From Selaginella moellendorffii (Eukaryota > Streptophyta > Lycopodiopsida > Selaginellales > Selaginellaceae): a DNA stretch of 64,000 nucleotides. Below the pieces are notes generated by a model. The model saw only the letters and a program-made list of their open reading frames with translations, had not been told where the DNA came from and made no database searches. Positions 44,632 through 55,157 of this stretch are shown here, in pieces (within the stretch, counting starts at the first letter, position 1; every line of letters starts with the position of its first letter). Made by a program: the position numbers and the translations under genes. The stretch lies in contig NW_003314298.1 in the NCBI RefSeq assembly GCF_000143415.4, positions 1,536,978 through 1,600,977 on the forward strand, given 5' to 3'.

Positions 44632-46831
44632 GAAGGAAACGCTGGACTGGCTGCTCGACCGCTTCTCTAAGAAGGAAAAGCTGGACTGCTCGACCGCTTC
44701 TCGATCGATTCCGACACAGATTATTCAGCAAAATCGCATCACTCGGGATGATGAGAACGAGTAACCAGTGTGTATAGCTGGTGTCCTTTTTTTTTGGCGT
44801 TGGAAGGAAAAAGATTCTATTTATTTTCTCACAGCTGCATTCCTGTCAAACGTAAAGGTATAGAAGTGTACACATTTAGGGATCTTCTCTCTCTTTCACT
44901 CTAGGCAAGAACAACACTACTAAATTATTTTTAAACATGAGTTTAACACTTCTATTAAGTATTTGTTTTAACACTCTACATTCCTAGCATAGCATGAAGG
45001 CTAATCAAATTGTTTTAGCAATATGTCTTGGGCATTCCAACCTTGGGAAGATACTAAGCAACTCACTCTAAGTTTATACTGTTTTTTTAGCTAGGAATGA
45101 AAACAAAAAGTTGTCAAATTATAGTTGTACTACGAGCTTAGTAGCAAGAGAAGATGGAGGGAAGTAACCTAATCTAAGAGGTGATGAGCAACTATCCCTT
45201 CCTAGCTTATGTTTATCCTCTTTGATAATCAAAGAGAATAATAAGTATTGAAGTTTTAAGATGTAAGTAGCAAAAAAAATATAATTTGAGAAATAAGTTA
45301 ATTATAAAGGGAAAATATATTAAAAGTGCACTTCTTTTATAATCAATTAAAAGTTTTAGGATATTTGGGGTTAAGCATTCTTGACTAAGATGGGTGACCT
45401 TTCAATAAATTTGAATTTAGGAGCTAACATTAATAAATCTTTACCATACTAATCAATCTTAATGAAGTTGATAATATCTACCTATAAAAAAAATTTTAAA
45501 TTTATTTATATTTATATATGTATATTCAAATTTTGTGGAGGTAAAAACACTAATAGTAACAAAATTAGTTCTACACTAGTAATAGAAAAATATACATAAA
45601 GCTTATAATATGTCAATTTTAAGGCTGCTAGAAAAAATAATCCTTATACTAAGGTCTAAGTAAGAAATAAAAAGATGTAAACTCTTAAACTTGGATATTT
45701 AAGGATAAGGACTTTTAACTTTATATATCCCAAGATATTTAACTAAATGGAAATTAAGTGCATTTTTATTTATAAGCATTTTCTTTATAAGGATGTTTAA
45801 TTTCATATATCCCAAATCCTTTAGCTAATTGAAAAAATACTAATGAATTATTTTTCAAATTATTCTTTTTAATTGCACACAATCTATCATGTTTAGACCA
45901 ATGGTGTAAGCTAATGCTGAAACTATTTTAACAATTCCAAAATTATTGACTAAATTGCTACAATAAAATAAGTACATAAGAAAAACAAAAGAAGTAATAA
46001 AAAAGGCTATAAAAAAAAAGAAGCGAAAATAAAAAATAAATAAACAATAGCTATCAAGAAAAATGAGAGGGAACATAATAGTAGCTAAAACACTTGAAGT
46101 GATAAAAAAAGAAAAATTAAAAAATATATAAAAACAAAAAAGAGAGAGAAGGAAGAGGAAGCGATAAAAAAGAAAAAATATAAAAGAAAGAATAATAAGA
46201 TTCTAAAATCTTCGACTTTTTTTCCTTTATATTTAAACTTTTATGAATCATGATTTAAATCATTCTTTTTAATTACTTCACCTCCTTACAAATTTATGCT
46301 TTTGTGAACAAAAGTTAAATGCAATCATCCCTTTGAAGGTTTAAACAATTCATCCTATCAACATTTAACCCTAAAATAACATCACTTAGTTTTATAGTAG
46401 TAAAAGGTAGAATTTATTTAATATTTATATAATATAAATTGTGAGGTCTAAATATACACACAATAATAAAATATAATTGTGGGTAAACCCTATAATTTCT
46501 TAAAATTTTCACACAATTAAGCTTAAAGCATATAATGCATTTATGATTTTTTATTATAGTATATTATAATGGAAATAAAGTTAAATTTAAATTTTTATAA
46601 TGTAAATTATAAGAGTAATTTTACTTGGTATAAGTTATAAGCATAAAATATATCTATTTAACCTTTACTAAGTTTTGAATCTAAAGTTTTAATCAACCAA
46701 GTTTAGAAAGTGGTAAACTCATAAAATTAACTAACATACATTTCAAAATAATCATTTTTACTTAATGATTTTTAAAGATAAAGTTTTATATTGTGAGTAT
46801 ATAAAATATTTCATAATTATCAAAATCCCAC
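44632..46831. other. AT-rich intergenic island before the retrotransposon
   Basis: No gene is supported. The sequence is highly AT-rich with many A runs. The segment at about 46215-46345 is repeated at about 53125-53285 on the far side of the retrotransposon. Confidence 0.6.
46215..46345 (+). repeat. Direct repeat left of retrotransposon
   Basis: It closely matches about 53130-53283: shared stretches are the one with TATTTAAACTTTTATGAATC, the one with GATTTAAATCATTCTTTTT, and a long one with GCAATCATCCCTTTGAAGG. The right copy carries a small insertion (ACAATCCATTACACT-like). The two copies flank the gypsy element at a distance of several hundred bases on the left and about 170 on the right. 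Confidence 0.85.
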
Positions 46832-47006
46832 TGTGAAGGCCAAGTGTACGGCTACGATGCCGTATACTAATATTAACGTAGTGGGATTTTGGTAGCCATC
46901 AGATTGGTTTCAATCCAGACCATTTGCTCCTGTATATAAACTAGGGTTTTTGAGCTAATTAATATGCACATTTCTATATTCCCTTTCCATATTCCAAACA
47001 CTCACA
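46832..47006 (+). repeat. 5' LTR of gypsy element
   Basis: 175 bp, TGTGAAGGCC... to ...CTCACA. It contains a TATA-like TGTATATAAAC at about 46931. By hand alignment it differs from the 3' LTR by one 10-bp indel and about 14 substitutions, all of which are transitions. Confidence 0.9.
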
Positions 47007-47236
47007 TTGGTGGAAATGAGGGGCACCTTTGATTGTCCTTAAAGAGTGCTTGAATTTGGGATTTTGGTTTAAATCTAGCTTTTGCATCATTTAGATCTAA
47101 TTTTTTCCATTTCCTTTCTTTTGTTTTTTTCTTTCAGGATTTTGGTTTAGATCTAGCTTTTTGCATTGTCTAGATCTCCCATTTCCTTCTCGTTTTTTGT
47201 CATTTCTCTTCTTTTGCTCTTTCTTTGTCTGTCTTC

Positions 47237-48115
47237 ATGGCAGATCAGCAATCTCCTCCGTTGACTCTAGAGTAGTAGTTGGTCCAATTGCTTGATGCTA
47301 TGCACTTGCAATTGAACAACCAAACTCAATTGATGGCGGCATTCATGGCACGTGGTCCAACTCCTCCTGCTCTTGGTGCCAATCCTCGCGTTCGGCTGGA
47401 ATTCTTTCGTGGGAATCCTAGGGATGATGTGTACCATTGGTTCGATCACTTCACGATGATTGTCACATATCATTCTTGGGATGATGCTCGACGTTTGTGT
47501 GAGTTTCCCACATATCTCCAAAGGATGGCATTACAGTGGTACAATGGATTGAGTACAGCCACTCGTGGGGATTGGAGTGTTCTCCCGGACGTCTTCAAAC
47601 GCACCTTCGGACATGCCGACGATTGTGACGATGCCTTCCAATAATTGCATCGTCTTCGCCAAAAGCCATCTAAGTCGGTGATGCAATTTGGCGATCGTTT
47701 CCGAAGTCTTTTGCTTCGTGCGGAGCCCAATATGTCGGAGGGGATCAAGCTAGGAATGTTGTGGCCAGCACTTCGTCAAGATCTTGTTGGCCTTGTGCAT
47801 ACACTTGCTTTTGCCACCCTTGATGATACTCTTTGCTTGGCACAACGTTATGAGACGTTGCCTCTTCCACTTCTCGTTGCATGTCTTTCTACTCCCCTTC
47901 TTATAAGTGATGGTCCTGTTCCAATAAAGGTTGATGCTACTGTTGCTCGTGTCCAAGGACAAGGGCGAGGACGTGGACTTGGCTGTGATGTTCGTTGCTG
48001 GGCGTGTGATGAAGTTGGTCATACTTATCAGCGTTGTCGGCGCTTTCCAGATTGGCAGCCTCCATTTCCTGGGTGGAGACCTTGGCGTCACAATGTCCCG
48101 TGGGTGCTACTGTAA
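47237..48115 (+). pseudogene. gag of the gypsy element
   Basis: The frame starts at ATG 47237 and has two adjacent TAG stops at 47273-47278 and a TAA at 47642. Visible capsid-type features are VRLEFFRGNPRDDVYHWFDHF and LQRMALQWYNG; downstream a CCHC zinc knuckle CWACDEVGHTYQRC lies at about 47997-48038. All three stops could arise from Gln codons by C-to-T change. Confidence 0.85.
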
Positions 48116-49109
48116 TGGAAGGTTTGGACACCGAAGTGCATCTGGGAAACGAGGAGTCACGCAAGTAATGGAGGGACCTTGCGCGAATAAGTTAGTGACC
48201 CCTCCATATTTCTTTCGGGAGTATCATCAAGGGGTTCACTCGGCACCGGTTCATCCAGTGTTTACTTTTCAAGCTCACTTTTATAACAAGAGGTCTCCTA
48301 TTATTCTCTCCGTATTAGTTGATATAGGTTCGAGTTTATCTTCTATTGCTCGACCTATTGCCACATGTTGTCATCTACACTTGCGTCGTGCGGCGGATCT
48401 AGTTTTCATTCTTTATGGCAACGGCCGTACACATGCATGTGCATGAGATGAGGTGGACCTGGTTGTGCTTGTGGGTGATCTCGAGTTTGAGTTGCAGTCG
48501 TTGCGGGTGGTGCCGAGTCAAGCTTTTGACCTCATTCTTGGTATGGATTAGTTGCAGCACAATCATGCCAAGTGTGGCTTTGAGGTTTCTCCCTCTTGTC
48601 TCATACTTCCTTATGTTTCATCCATTCTTCTCACTTCCGTACCTCTTCATCCCTCTACTTCTACCTCTGCTTCCATTACTTTTGTTCCCCCACTATTTCC
48701 TCCTATGTTTCCATCTTGTTCTGCTCTTCCCTTTTCCGATCCCTCTGATGATCTTTGTGTTGCAATTGTTAACTAGCTCATGAAGGAGTATTCTAATCTC
48801 TTTGAATTTAACCTATCATCTGGGGCCAAGATTGCCACATGTCATCCGATTCCCACCGAGGATGCTCGTCCAATCAAGGTTCTTGTTCGTCATCGGTCAC
48901 CCAAGGAGATCAAGATTTTACGTGCAAACGTCAAGGAGATGTTGGAGAAGGGTGTTATTCGGAAGTCACGGAGTCCTTGGGCATGTGAGCCTGATAGGAG
49001 TATTCGTTTCTGCATCGACTATCATCCGTTAAATGAAATGACAATTCCGGATGTGTACCCTCTTCCTCACACTGCTGATCTCTTGAATCGTCTAGGGCGA
49101 AGTCATTGG

Positions 49110-50256
49110 TGTAAGCCACAAATTTTTCCTTTCCAATTTGCCAGCTTACCTCGCCTATCCGACCAACTCCGCCTTGGCTTGTGCTAAGTTCCCTCGCCAA
49201 GGTTCTCGCCTATGGTGCCAGCTCCTACTTGGTTTCAACTACTTACTGCACGAGCAACGGAGTGTTAGCCATCCATCTACGGATTCCCAAATCTCTCCCA
49301 ATCCCCCTCTCCGGGTTAGACTGGACTTAAGGTTCGGCTACACTCCCCGCAGGCACAAGCAGCCAAGCACACCAAGCCTCCAGATTCCTAACACCCCAAG
49401 GTATCACAAGGCTTGATCATGGGACCCTCTAAATCCCAAGCCTTGGGTGCAGCACTTGCTTCGGGACGTCGGGGCGAAACACCGTGGCCTAACGGCCCGG
49501 TATGGGTACCTCTACCCCCCCACTTCCATCCCGAAGGAAAGGCCCAAGCCCCCGGAAGGGCGAGGACCAATGAGCCACAAGGTACTCAAGTGGGGCACCA
49601 CTCCACCTGAGCCGGGAGCACCGCAATCGGTTTCCCTTTCGGGAGTGGGAGCTGCTCTTGAGCACTTCCTTGGATGGCCCCTCCGGCACCAGCCAAGTCC
49701 ATGCTCACTCCCACCCAAGGCCCCTCGGTCCCAGTCCCAACCTCAAGTCGGTTTGGAAGCCCAACTGGAGAGTCCCTTCTAAACTGGTTCCTGGACCTCA
49801 CTATCCCTACTATACTTTTGGAACCCCCTGCAGCCCCCCCCCCCTGGGAGACGCACGCTTTGGGCTTTCACCCCTTGACCCGTATTAGTATTTGGACTTA
49901 GTCTCTGGCTCGATCTCGGACCCGATTTCGGATCCGACTTCGGATTCGGGTTCGGACTCGATCACGGACTCGATCTCGGACCCGATCTCGGACCCGACCT
50001 CGGACTCGACCTCGGACTCGGTCTCGGACCCGATTTCGGATCCGGACTCCGTCTCGAACTCGGTCTCGAACTCGGACTCGAACTCGGTCCCCGAGTCGGT
50101 CTCGGATTCGATTCCGGACTCTATCTCGAACTCGGTCCTAGAGTCGGTCTTGGACTCGATCCTCGACTTGGTCCCATCCGATGAACTCTTTGTCACTTCG
50201 GTCAAGCTTTTGGGGATCCTTTAGCCTACGACATCTCGGGGAGTCGGTTCCTTACA
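49110..50256 (+). mobile_element. Probable solo LTR nested in the RT domain
   Basis: 1,147 bp inserted inside the RT coding region. It begins TGTAAG and ends CTTACA, a perfect 6-bp terminal inverted repeat with the TG...CA ends of LTRs, and is flanked by the exact 5-bp duplication ATTGG (49105-49109 and 50257-50261). Removing it rejoins the RT reading frame. It contains no retroviral-type gene, so a solo LTR (or an internally deleted element) is the simplest reading. GC-rich compared with the AT-rich island around it. Its last third carries a hexanucleotide-based array at 49898-50190. Confidence 0.85.
49898..50190. repeat. Degenerate 6-bp array (TCGGAC-type)
   Basis: About 290 bp made of tandem imperfect hexamers and 12-mers of the type CTCGGACTCGAT, CTCGGACCCGAT, CTCGAACTCGGT. 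Both strands are open through it: + reads as Ser-Asp-rich (SDSxSDPxSD), - reads as Glu-Ser-rich (ESExxSEIGSE). This is a property of the repeat and not evidence of a gene. Confidence 0.9.
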
Positions 50257-52798
50257 ATTGGTTCACCAAGCTAGATCTTGCTTTTGGGTACTGGCAAGTA
50301 CCGATGGCTGAAGAGGATATTCCTAAGACTGTTTTTTATACACTGTTTGGTTTGTATGAGTTCTTAGTGATGCCGTTTGGTTTGAACAATGCTCCAACAA
50401 CTTTCCAGCAGATGATGGACGAGGTTCTTTGTGATATGCCAGAGGTGACTGCTGACTTCATTGATGATGTCTTGATTCACTCGGAGGGGATGTGGGAGGA
50501 GCACGTTTATGATGTTTGTAAAGTGCTGGATCGGCTACGCGATGTTGGTTTAAAGCTGAAGCGGTCGAAGTGCGTGTTTGGGTCCAAGGATACAACTTAT
50601 CTTGGGTACCGTATTTCTCGTGAGGGTTTGCAAGTTGATCCTGATAAACTTGTGGCTGTTCTAAAGTTCCCTACTCCGAAGTGTGTGAATGATGTGCAGC
50701 GCTTCTTGGGCAAGTTGCAGTATCTCAGTCGTTTTGTGGATCATCTTTCTGATCGCACTACACTGTTGCGAGCATTGCTGAAGTCATCAACATCATCTTT
50801 CATCTGGTCTTCGGATTGTGAGCGGGTATTCGGGGATCTCAAAGAGCTATTGACGACTCCTCCGGTTTTGGCGTATCCTGACTACACTCGACTTTTTATT
50901 TTACCCGTGCATGCTTCTGACATTGGTCTTGGAGGTGTGTTGATGCAAGAGAACTCGAGTGTGCCTGGTCAGTGCCATCCTATTGCGTATATAAGCCATA
51001 CATTACAACCAGGGGAAATGAACTACTCCACGACAAAGAAGGAGTGTTTAGCAGCAGTTTGGGGTTTCAAGAAACTTCATGCATATCTACATGGTTCTCA
51101 AACGTTACTTGAAGGTGATCATGCTGTTGTTACTTCATTATTAAAGCGGAAGAACCTGGTTGGTCGTACTGCTCGATGGGCTTTGAAACTTCAGATATAT
51201 AATTTTGATGTTGTTCATCGCCCAGGGAGTTCTATGGCTGATGCTGATACCCTTTCTCGAGCTCCTCTTTCTTCTCCATTGTCTTCTCATGTTTCTGATG
51301 AGCCTGTTGTTCCAGCCTCTATGGATTTTCTAGACAAGGATTCTGTGTCGTCGGCAGTTGTTGTACTTGACGTTCAGTGTCCACAAGGCGCAGAGCAAGA
51401 TCTACCTTCTCTTGATGAGATTCGCGAGGCTCAAAATATTAAGCTGTGGATTCAAAAGTTTCGAGATAGGTTTGAGAATCCTACATCACTTGCTGATGAC
51501 TTGCCTTTCCGGCATTTACATTCTCAATATCGCCTTGAAGACGGCCTTCTTTATTTTGTGGGGACAAATCCTGATGATCATTTATGGCTGGTGGTGCCTT
51601 CTATCTTTATTCCGCGGTTTCTCCATGCCTATCATGATTTTCCTGTTCTAGGAGGGTATATGGGATATCATCGTGTAATCGAGAAGTTGCGCAGGTCTTT
51701 CTATTGGCTGGAGATGCGACGTGATATTATCCAATATGTGCGTAGCTGTGTTTGGTGCCAAGCTTGTAATACTCCCCTTTGGGCTGCAGAAGGACGGTTG
51801 GAGTCAATTTCAGTTTCTCGTCCATTTGAGTTGGTGGCGTTTGATCTTATGGGACCTTTTCCATAGTCGATTGCAAGCAATGACTATGTTATTATTACTT
51901 CTGACTACTTGACTCGTTGAGTGGAAGTTGGTGCTCTTGCTAGTGCCTCTGCAATTACTGTTGGATGCTTCCTCCTTAATCGAGTGGTGTTCCAGCATTC
52001 TTGTCTAAAGCGGATTCTTTCGGATAATAGTCCCACATTTATGGCTGAGGCATTTCATGTTTTGACATCTCGGTTGGGGATACACCACATTTTCATGAGT
52101 GCTTATCATCCACAATCAGACGGTCTAGTGGAATGGCTCGTTCGGATATTCAAGGGGATGATTGCGAAGTATGTGAACTTTCAACATTTAGATTGGGATG
52201 GTTATTTGCCATTTCTTCGGTATACATATGTCATAGGGGTGTAGAGTTTTGTTGGTGCTTCACCATATAAACTCTTATATAGTCATGATTCAATATTACC
52301 AACGGAGCTGGGTTTACCTTTGTGATTACCACGAGCTGCCGATGCTAAGTCATGGGATCAATATTTGACAAGCATCCTTCCACTTGTCCGAGCAGAGTCT
52401 GCCGAACACTTAGGCCGTGTACAAGTGGGACAACAACGGCAGTACAACTCCCATCATCGTCCTCTTATGGAGTATAAAGTGGATGATTTGGTGTTAATCC
52501 GTTTTCCCCATCTTACGGTACGTGGTTTATCTAAGGGGCTCCTTGTGCAGTGGAAAGGGCCATATCGGGTGTTGTGGCAAGTTGGACCACAAGTTTATGA
52601 GGTTCGGCATGACATCCAGCAGGTCGATCCTCCAAAGATTGTGCATGTGTAGTGGTTAAAATGCTTCATACAAAGGGATCAAAAGTAGTTAATACCACCT
52701 AGAAATCCGTTGATGACTCCTCTTGACGTTCTTCCAAATCCTGGCCCGTCTATAAGAAAACCTTGATGGTCTTCCATTATTCCGAGAGGAGGGGATGA

Positions 52799-52963
52799 TG
52801 TGAGGGCCAAGTGTATGGCTACAATGCCATATACTAATATTAATGTAGTGGGATTTTGGTAGCCATCGAATTGATTTCAATCCAGACCGTATATAAACTA
52901 GGGTTTTTGGGCTAATTGATATGCACATTTCTGTATTCCCTTTCTATATTCTAAGCACTCACA
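52799..52963 (+). repeat. 3' LTR of gypsy element
   Basis: 165 bp, TGTGAGGGCC... to ...CTCACA, matching 46832-47006 with a 10-bp deletion in the segment before GTATATAAAC. Immediately preceded by the purine-rich tract and followed by CCAC. Confidence 0.9.
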
Positions 52964-53129
52964 CCACTACACTAATAATAATATATAACATTATATTTAT
53001 ACATCTAGATTTTATATCATCCCATCCTCTCAAAAAGATGAAACATGTTTATAGTTTTTTATGAATGTATTAATATCTAGAAAAATATCATGAGTGATTA
53101 TTAAAAGGGGTGCATTTTTGTTTATAAAA

Positions 53130-53283
53130 TTTTTTCTTTTATATTTAAACTTTTATGAATCGTGATTTAAATCATTCTTTTTGATTACTTACAATCCATT
53201 ACACTTCCTTACAAGTTTATGCTTTTGTGAACAAAAGTTAAATGCAATCATCCCTTTGAAGGTTTAAACAATTCATACTATCA
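53130..53283 (+). repeat. Direct repeat right of retrotransposon
   Basis: It matches 46215-46345 as described there, in the same orientation, about 6.9 kb away. Confidence 0.85.
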
Positions 53284-53585
53284 AATCATTTATCTTTGGA
53301 TGGTAAACACTTGCAAAATTATAATATATCCCCAACCAAGGTGTTAATATATGAAATATATTAATTATAAATGCAGAAAAATTGTCCAAAAGAACCCTAG
53401 TTGATTTTCTTTTATAGGAATTTTTAAAATTATGTATATTATTGGTTTAATCACTTTATAAAACTGCTAATTACCATTCTTAGATAATACCAGGTGTTTA
53501 TATAAGCTTCCCACATGTTTAATAGGATAATATTACAGTGGCATAATGATATTTCTTTTTAAATCAAATAATATTCCAACATTTT

Positions 53586-53708
53586 TCTGATGCCCCAGAA
53601 ACATGGGGAACACCCTTCCTTAATATCTTTTCTTTTTAGTCCCCATTGTAACCCGGAAACATGGGGAACACCCTTCTTTAATATCTTTTTTTTAGTCCCC
53701 ACTGTAAT
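53586..53708 (+). repeat. Two-copy ~64-bp tandem repeat
   Basis: Two adjacent copies contain (C/G)GAAACATGGGGAACACCC followed by a TTAATATCTTTT stretch and TTTAGTCCCCA(T/C)TGTAA. They differ by a few bases only. No coding potential. Confidence 0.88.
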
Positions 53709-53851
53709 GCAAAGGATTTATAATAAAAGTGTATAATATCATAATAATATATTCTTGGTGGTAAAAATTTAAAATTAACATGTTATGCCAGAAGAATTCA
53801 AATGAAGAAAGATCCTAGAAAATCTTGTCCCAATTGGCTCTCAGTCTTAGA

Positions 53852-54748
53852 TCATTTTCTGGTAAGAATAGGAAGAAGAATGACGAGGAGGATGATAATG
53901 AGAAGGATTATCCCAATGCACGTCCACTTGCGGCTTCTCCTCTGCGATCTCTTGGCCTTGACCAGCTGCTGTGTTCCTCGATCCACAAAAGACGCTGCCT
54001 TGTTGACGTGCTCCTCGATTGTATTGAGCTGCGCGCCTTGTGCGTCCACTAGCGTCGCCAGATCCTGGAAGATCTGCTGTAGCTCTCTCAAATTCCTCTC
54101 CACTTCCACCACGGCATCGTGCCGCTCCTGAATCTCCTGGATCGTGTCCAGAATCTGCCCCCTCCCCTGCTCCTGGATAGCCTTCCGCAAGAAATTCTCG
54201 CTCTCCCCAGTCTGGATCATCCGCTCGATCACTTCCTGGCTCGCCTGCTCGCCCGTCACGGTGAAGTAGCGGCGTTCGATCGTCCCGCGGTACTCGCTGC
54301 TCATCCTCTCCCGCAAGTTCGCTAAATCGGCCATGAGGTCGCGGAGCTTGATCCGGAGGCTGTTGGTGATGGACATCCTGGTTCGATCGGTGGACGACCC
54401 CTCCTCGCAGCCCTTCACCTTCCTGTTGGCCAGATTGCTCGCGTCCAGCGCCTCGAGCTTGGATTTGATGGCGCGCCCGTTCTTGAGCACCAGGGAGACG
54501 TGCTCGTCCATGCGCGACCGGAGCTCTCTCATGGCTCCCGGCTTGTGGACGCTCTTGCTCGACTCATTGTCCTCGTTGAGCTTGAGGAGGAGCTCCTGGA
54601 TCGCGTCCATGGCGTCCTTGATCCTGCTCACCTCCTCGAAAAAGCCCACCAGGCTCTTCTCCGAGTTGTGGACCGCCATCTCCACGTCCAAGGGGTTGGC
54701 CTCCATGTCGGATCCCCGAGGGAAGGAGCTCGATAGCAAATTATTCAT
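53852..54748 (-). CDS. Syntaxin of plants, SYP12-type Qa-SNARE
   Basis: Intronless frame of 298 aa, ATG 54748. Plasma-membrane Qa-SNAREs of the SYP1 group drive secretory vesicle fusion. The N-terminus MNNLLSSSF is typical; the Habc domain covers about residues 27-150, with the motif ANRKVKGCEEGSSTDRTR at its end. The sequence YFTVTGEQASQEVIERMIQTGESENFL and KAIQEQGRGQILDTIQEIQERHDA leads into the SNARE helix, where the zero-layer Gln lies in LVDAQGAQL. A C-terminal anchor (IGIILLIIILLVILLPIL) ends the protein. SSEYRGTIERRYFTVTGE favours SYP12 (SYP121-125) over SYP13. Lack of introns also fits SYP12. Confidence 0.93.
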   Translation of the reverse strand: MNNLLSSSFPRGSDMEANPLDVEMAVHNSEKSLVGFFEEVSRIKDAMDAIQELLLKLNEDNESSKSVHKPGAMRELRSRMDEHVSLVLKNGRAIKSKLEALDASNLANRKVKGCEEGSSTDRTRMSITNSLRIKLRDLMADLANLRERMSSEYRGTIERRYFTVTGEQASQEVIERMIQTGESENFLRKAIQEQGRGQILDTIQEIQERHDAVVEVERNLRELQQIFQDLATLVDAQGAQLNTIEEHVNKAASFVDRGTQQLVKAKRSQRRSRKWTCIGIILLIIILLVILLPILTRK

Positions 54749-55157
54749 CCCTTATATACTCTTTTCCAATCGTTTCCAATCTCCCAATCGATCGATTGAT
54801 CGATAATCTATGGAGACTTTTCCTCTCTACCTGGATCAGCGCCCTTCCTTTCTCCTCCCCACGAAGAACTTTTCCAAATAGAGACGAAGAACCCTTTAGA
54901 ATATTCGCATCATATACTATTCCTCGTTACTATTTTTTTTCAGGAAGTCGTCGCGTTTGGATCTTGCAAGACTTTTTTTTTCTGATCTTGCCAGGGTACT
55001 TCCAGAAGATTTCGTAAGAAACAGCTAAAACCGACATAACCTTTGGAACAGGGGAATAAACACAAGAATTGATCAAAGACTCCGCAAACGATATAAGAGC
55101 AAAAACATCGAAAAATCTCTCAATTACAAACCTCGTGGTGTTTCCGACAATACTTTG
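54749..55157. other. Intergenic between same-strand genes
   Basis: No gene is visible. It holds the upstream region of the syntaxin gene and the 3' UTR of the TMEM18 gene. A GATCGATC-like repeat lies at about 54788-54805. Confidence 0.5.

Larger units (their letters stand above)
48230..52652 (+). pseudogene. pol of the gypsy element (PR-RT-RH-IN)
   Basis: A protease-like segment with VLVDIGSS (active site normally DTGSS or similar) lies at about 48310-48350, in a shifted frame. RT begins at about 48780 (I(R/K)KSRSPWA and FCIDYHPLNEMT), is interrupted at 49109, and resumes at 50262 with the TKLDLAFGYWQV and catalytic FIDDVLIHS regions. RNase H (PVHASDIGLGGVLMQE), the integrase zinc-finger region (CVWCQAC) and integrase core (SDNSPTFMAE, then YHPQSDGLVE) follow. 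Stops occur near 51866, 51920, 52244 and 52324. The C-terminus ends QQVDPPKIVHV at 52652. Confidence 0.88.
46832..52963 (+). mobile_element. Decayed Ty3/gypsy retrotransposon with short LTRs
   Basis: A complete but inactive element of 6,132 bp (about 4,985 bp without the nested insertion). Its two LTRs are 175 and 165 bp, begin TG and end CA, and are flanked by CCAC on both sides, a short target-site duplication. The order inside is gag with zinc knuckle, protease, reverse transcriptase, RNase H, integrase, which is the Ty3/gypsy order. A purine-rich tract (GAGAGGAGGGGATGA) abuts the 3' LTR and fits a polypurine tract. I could not match the sequence after the 5' LTR to a tRNA primer site. Multiple stop codons interrupt gag and pol and the RT domain is split by a solo LTR (49110-50256). 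The LTRs are unusually short for plant gypsy elements. Confidence 0.92.
52964..53851. other. AT-rich flank of the retrotransposon
   Basis: No gene. It contains the right copy of the direct repeat (53130-53283) and a two-copy tandem repeat (53586-53708). Confidence 0.6.

Noticed and set aside
49885-50224. Ser-Asp or Glu-Ser repeat proteins from the hexamer array
   Set aside because: Both are forced by the 6-bp period of the DNA; no start context or flanking domains.
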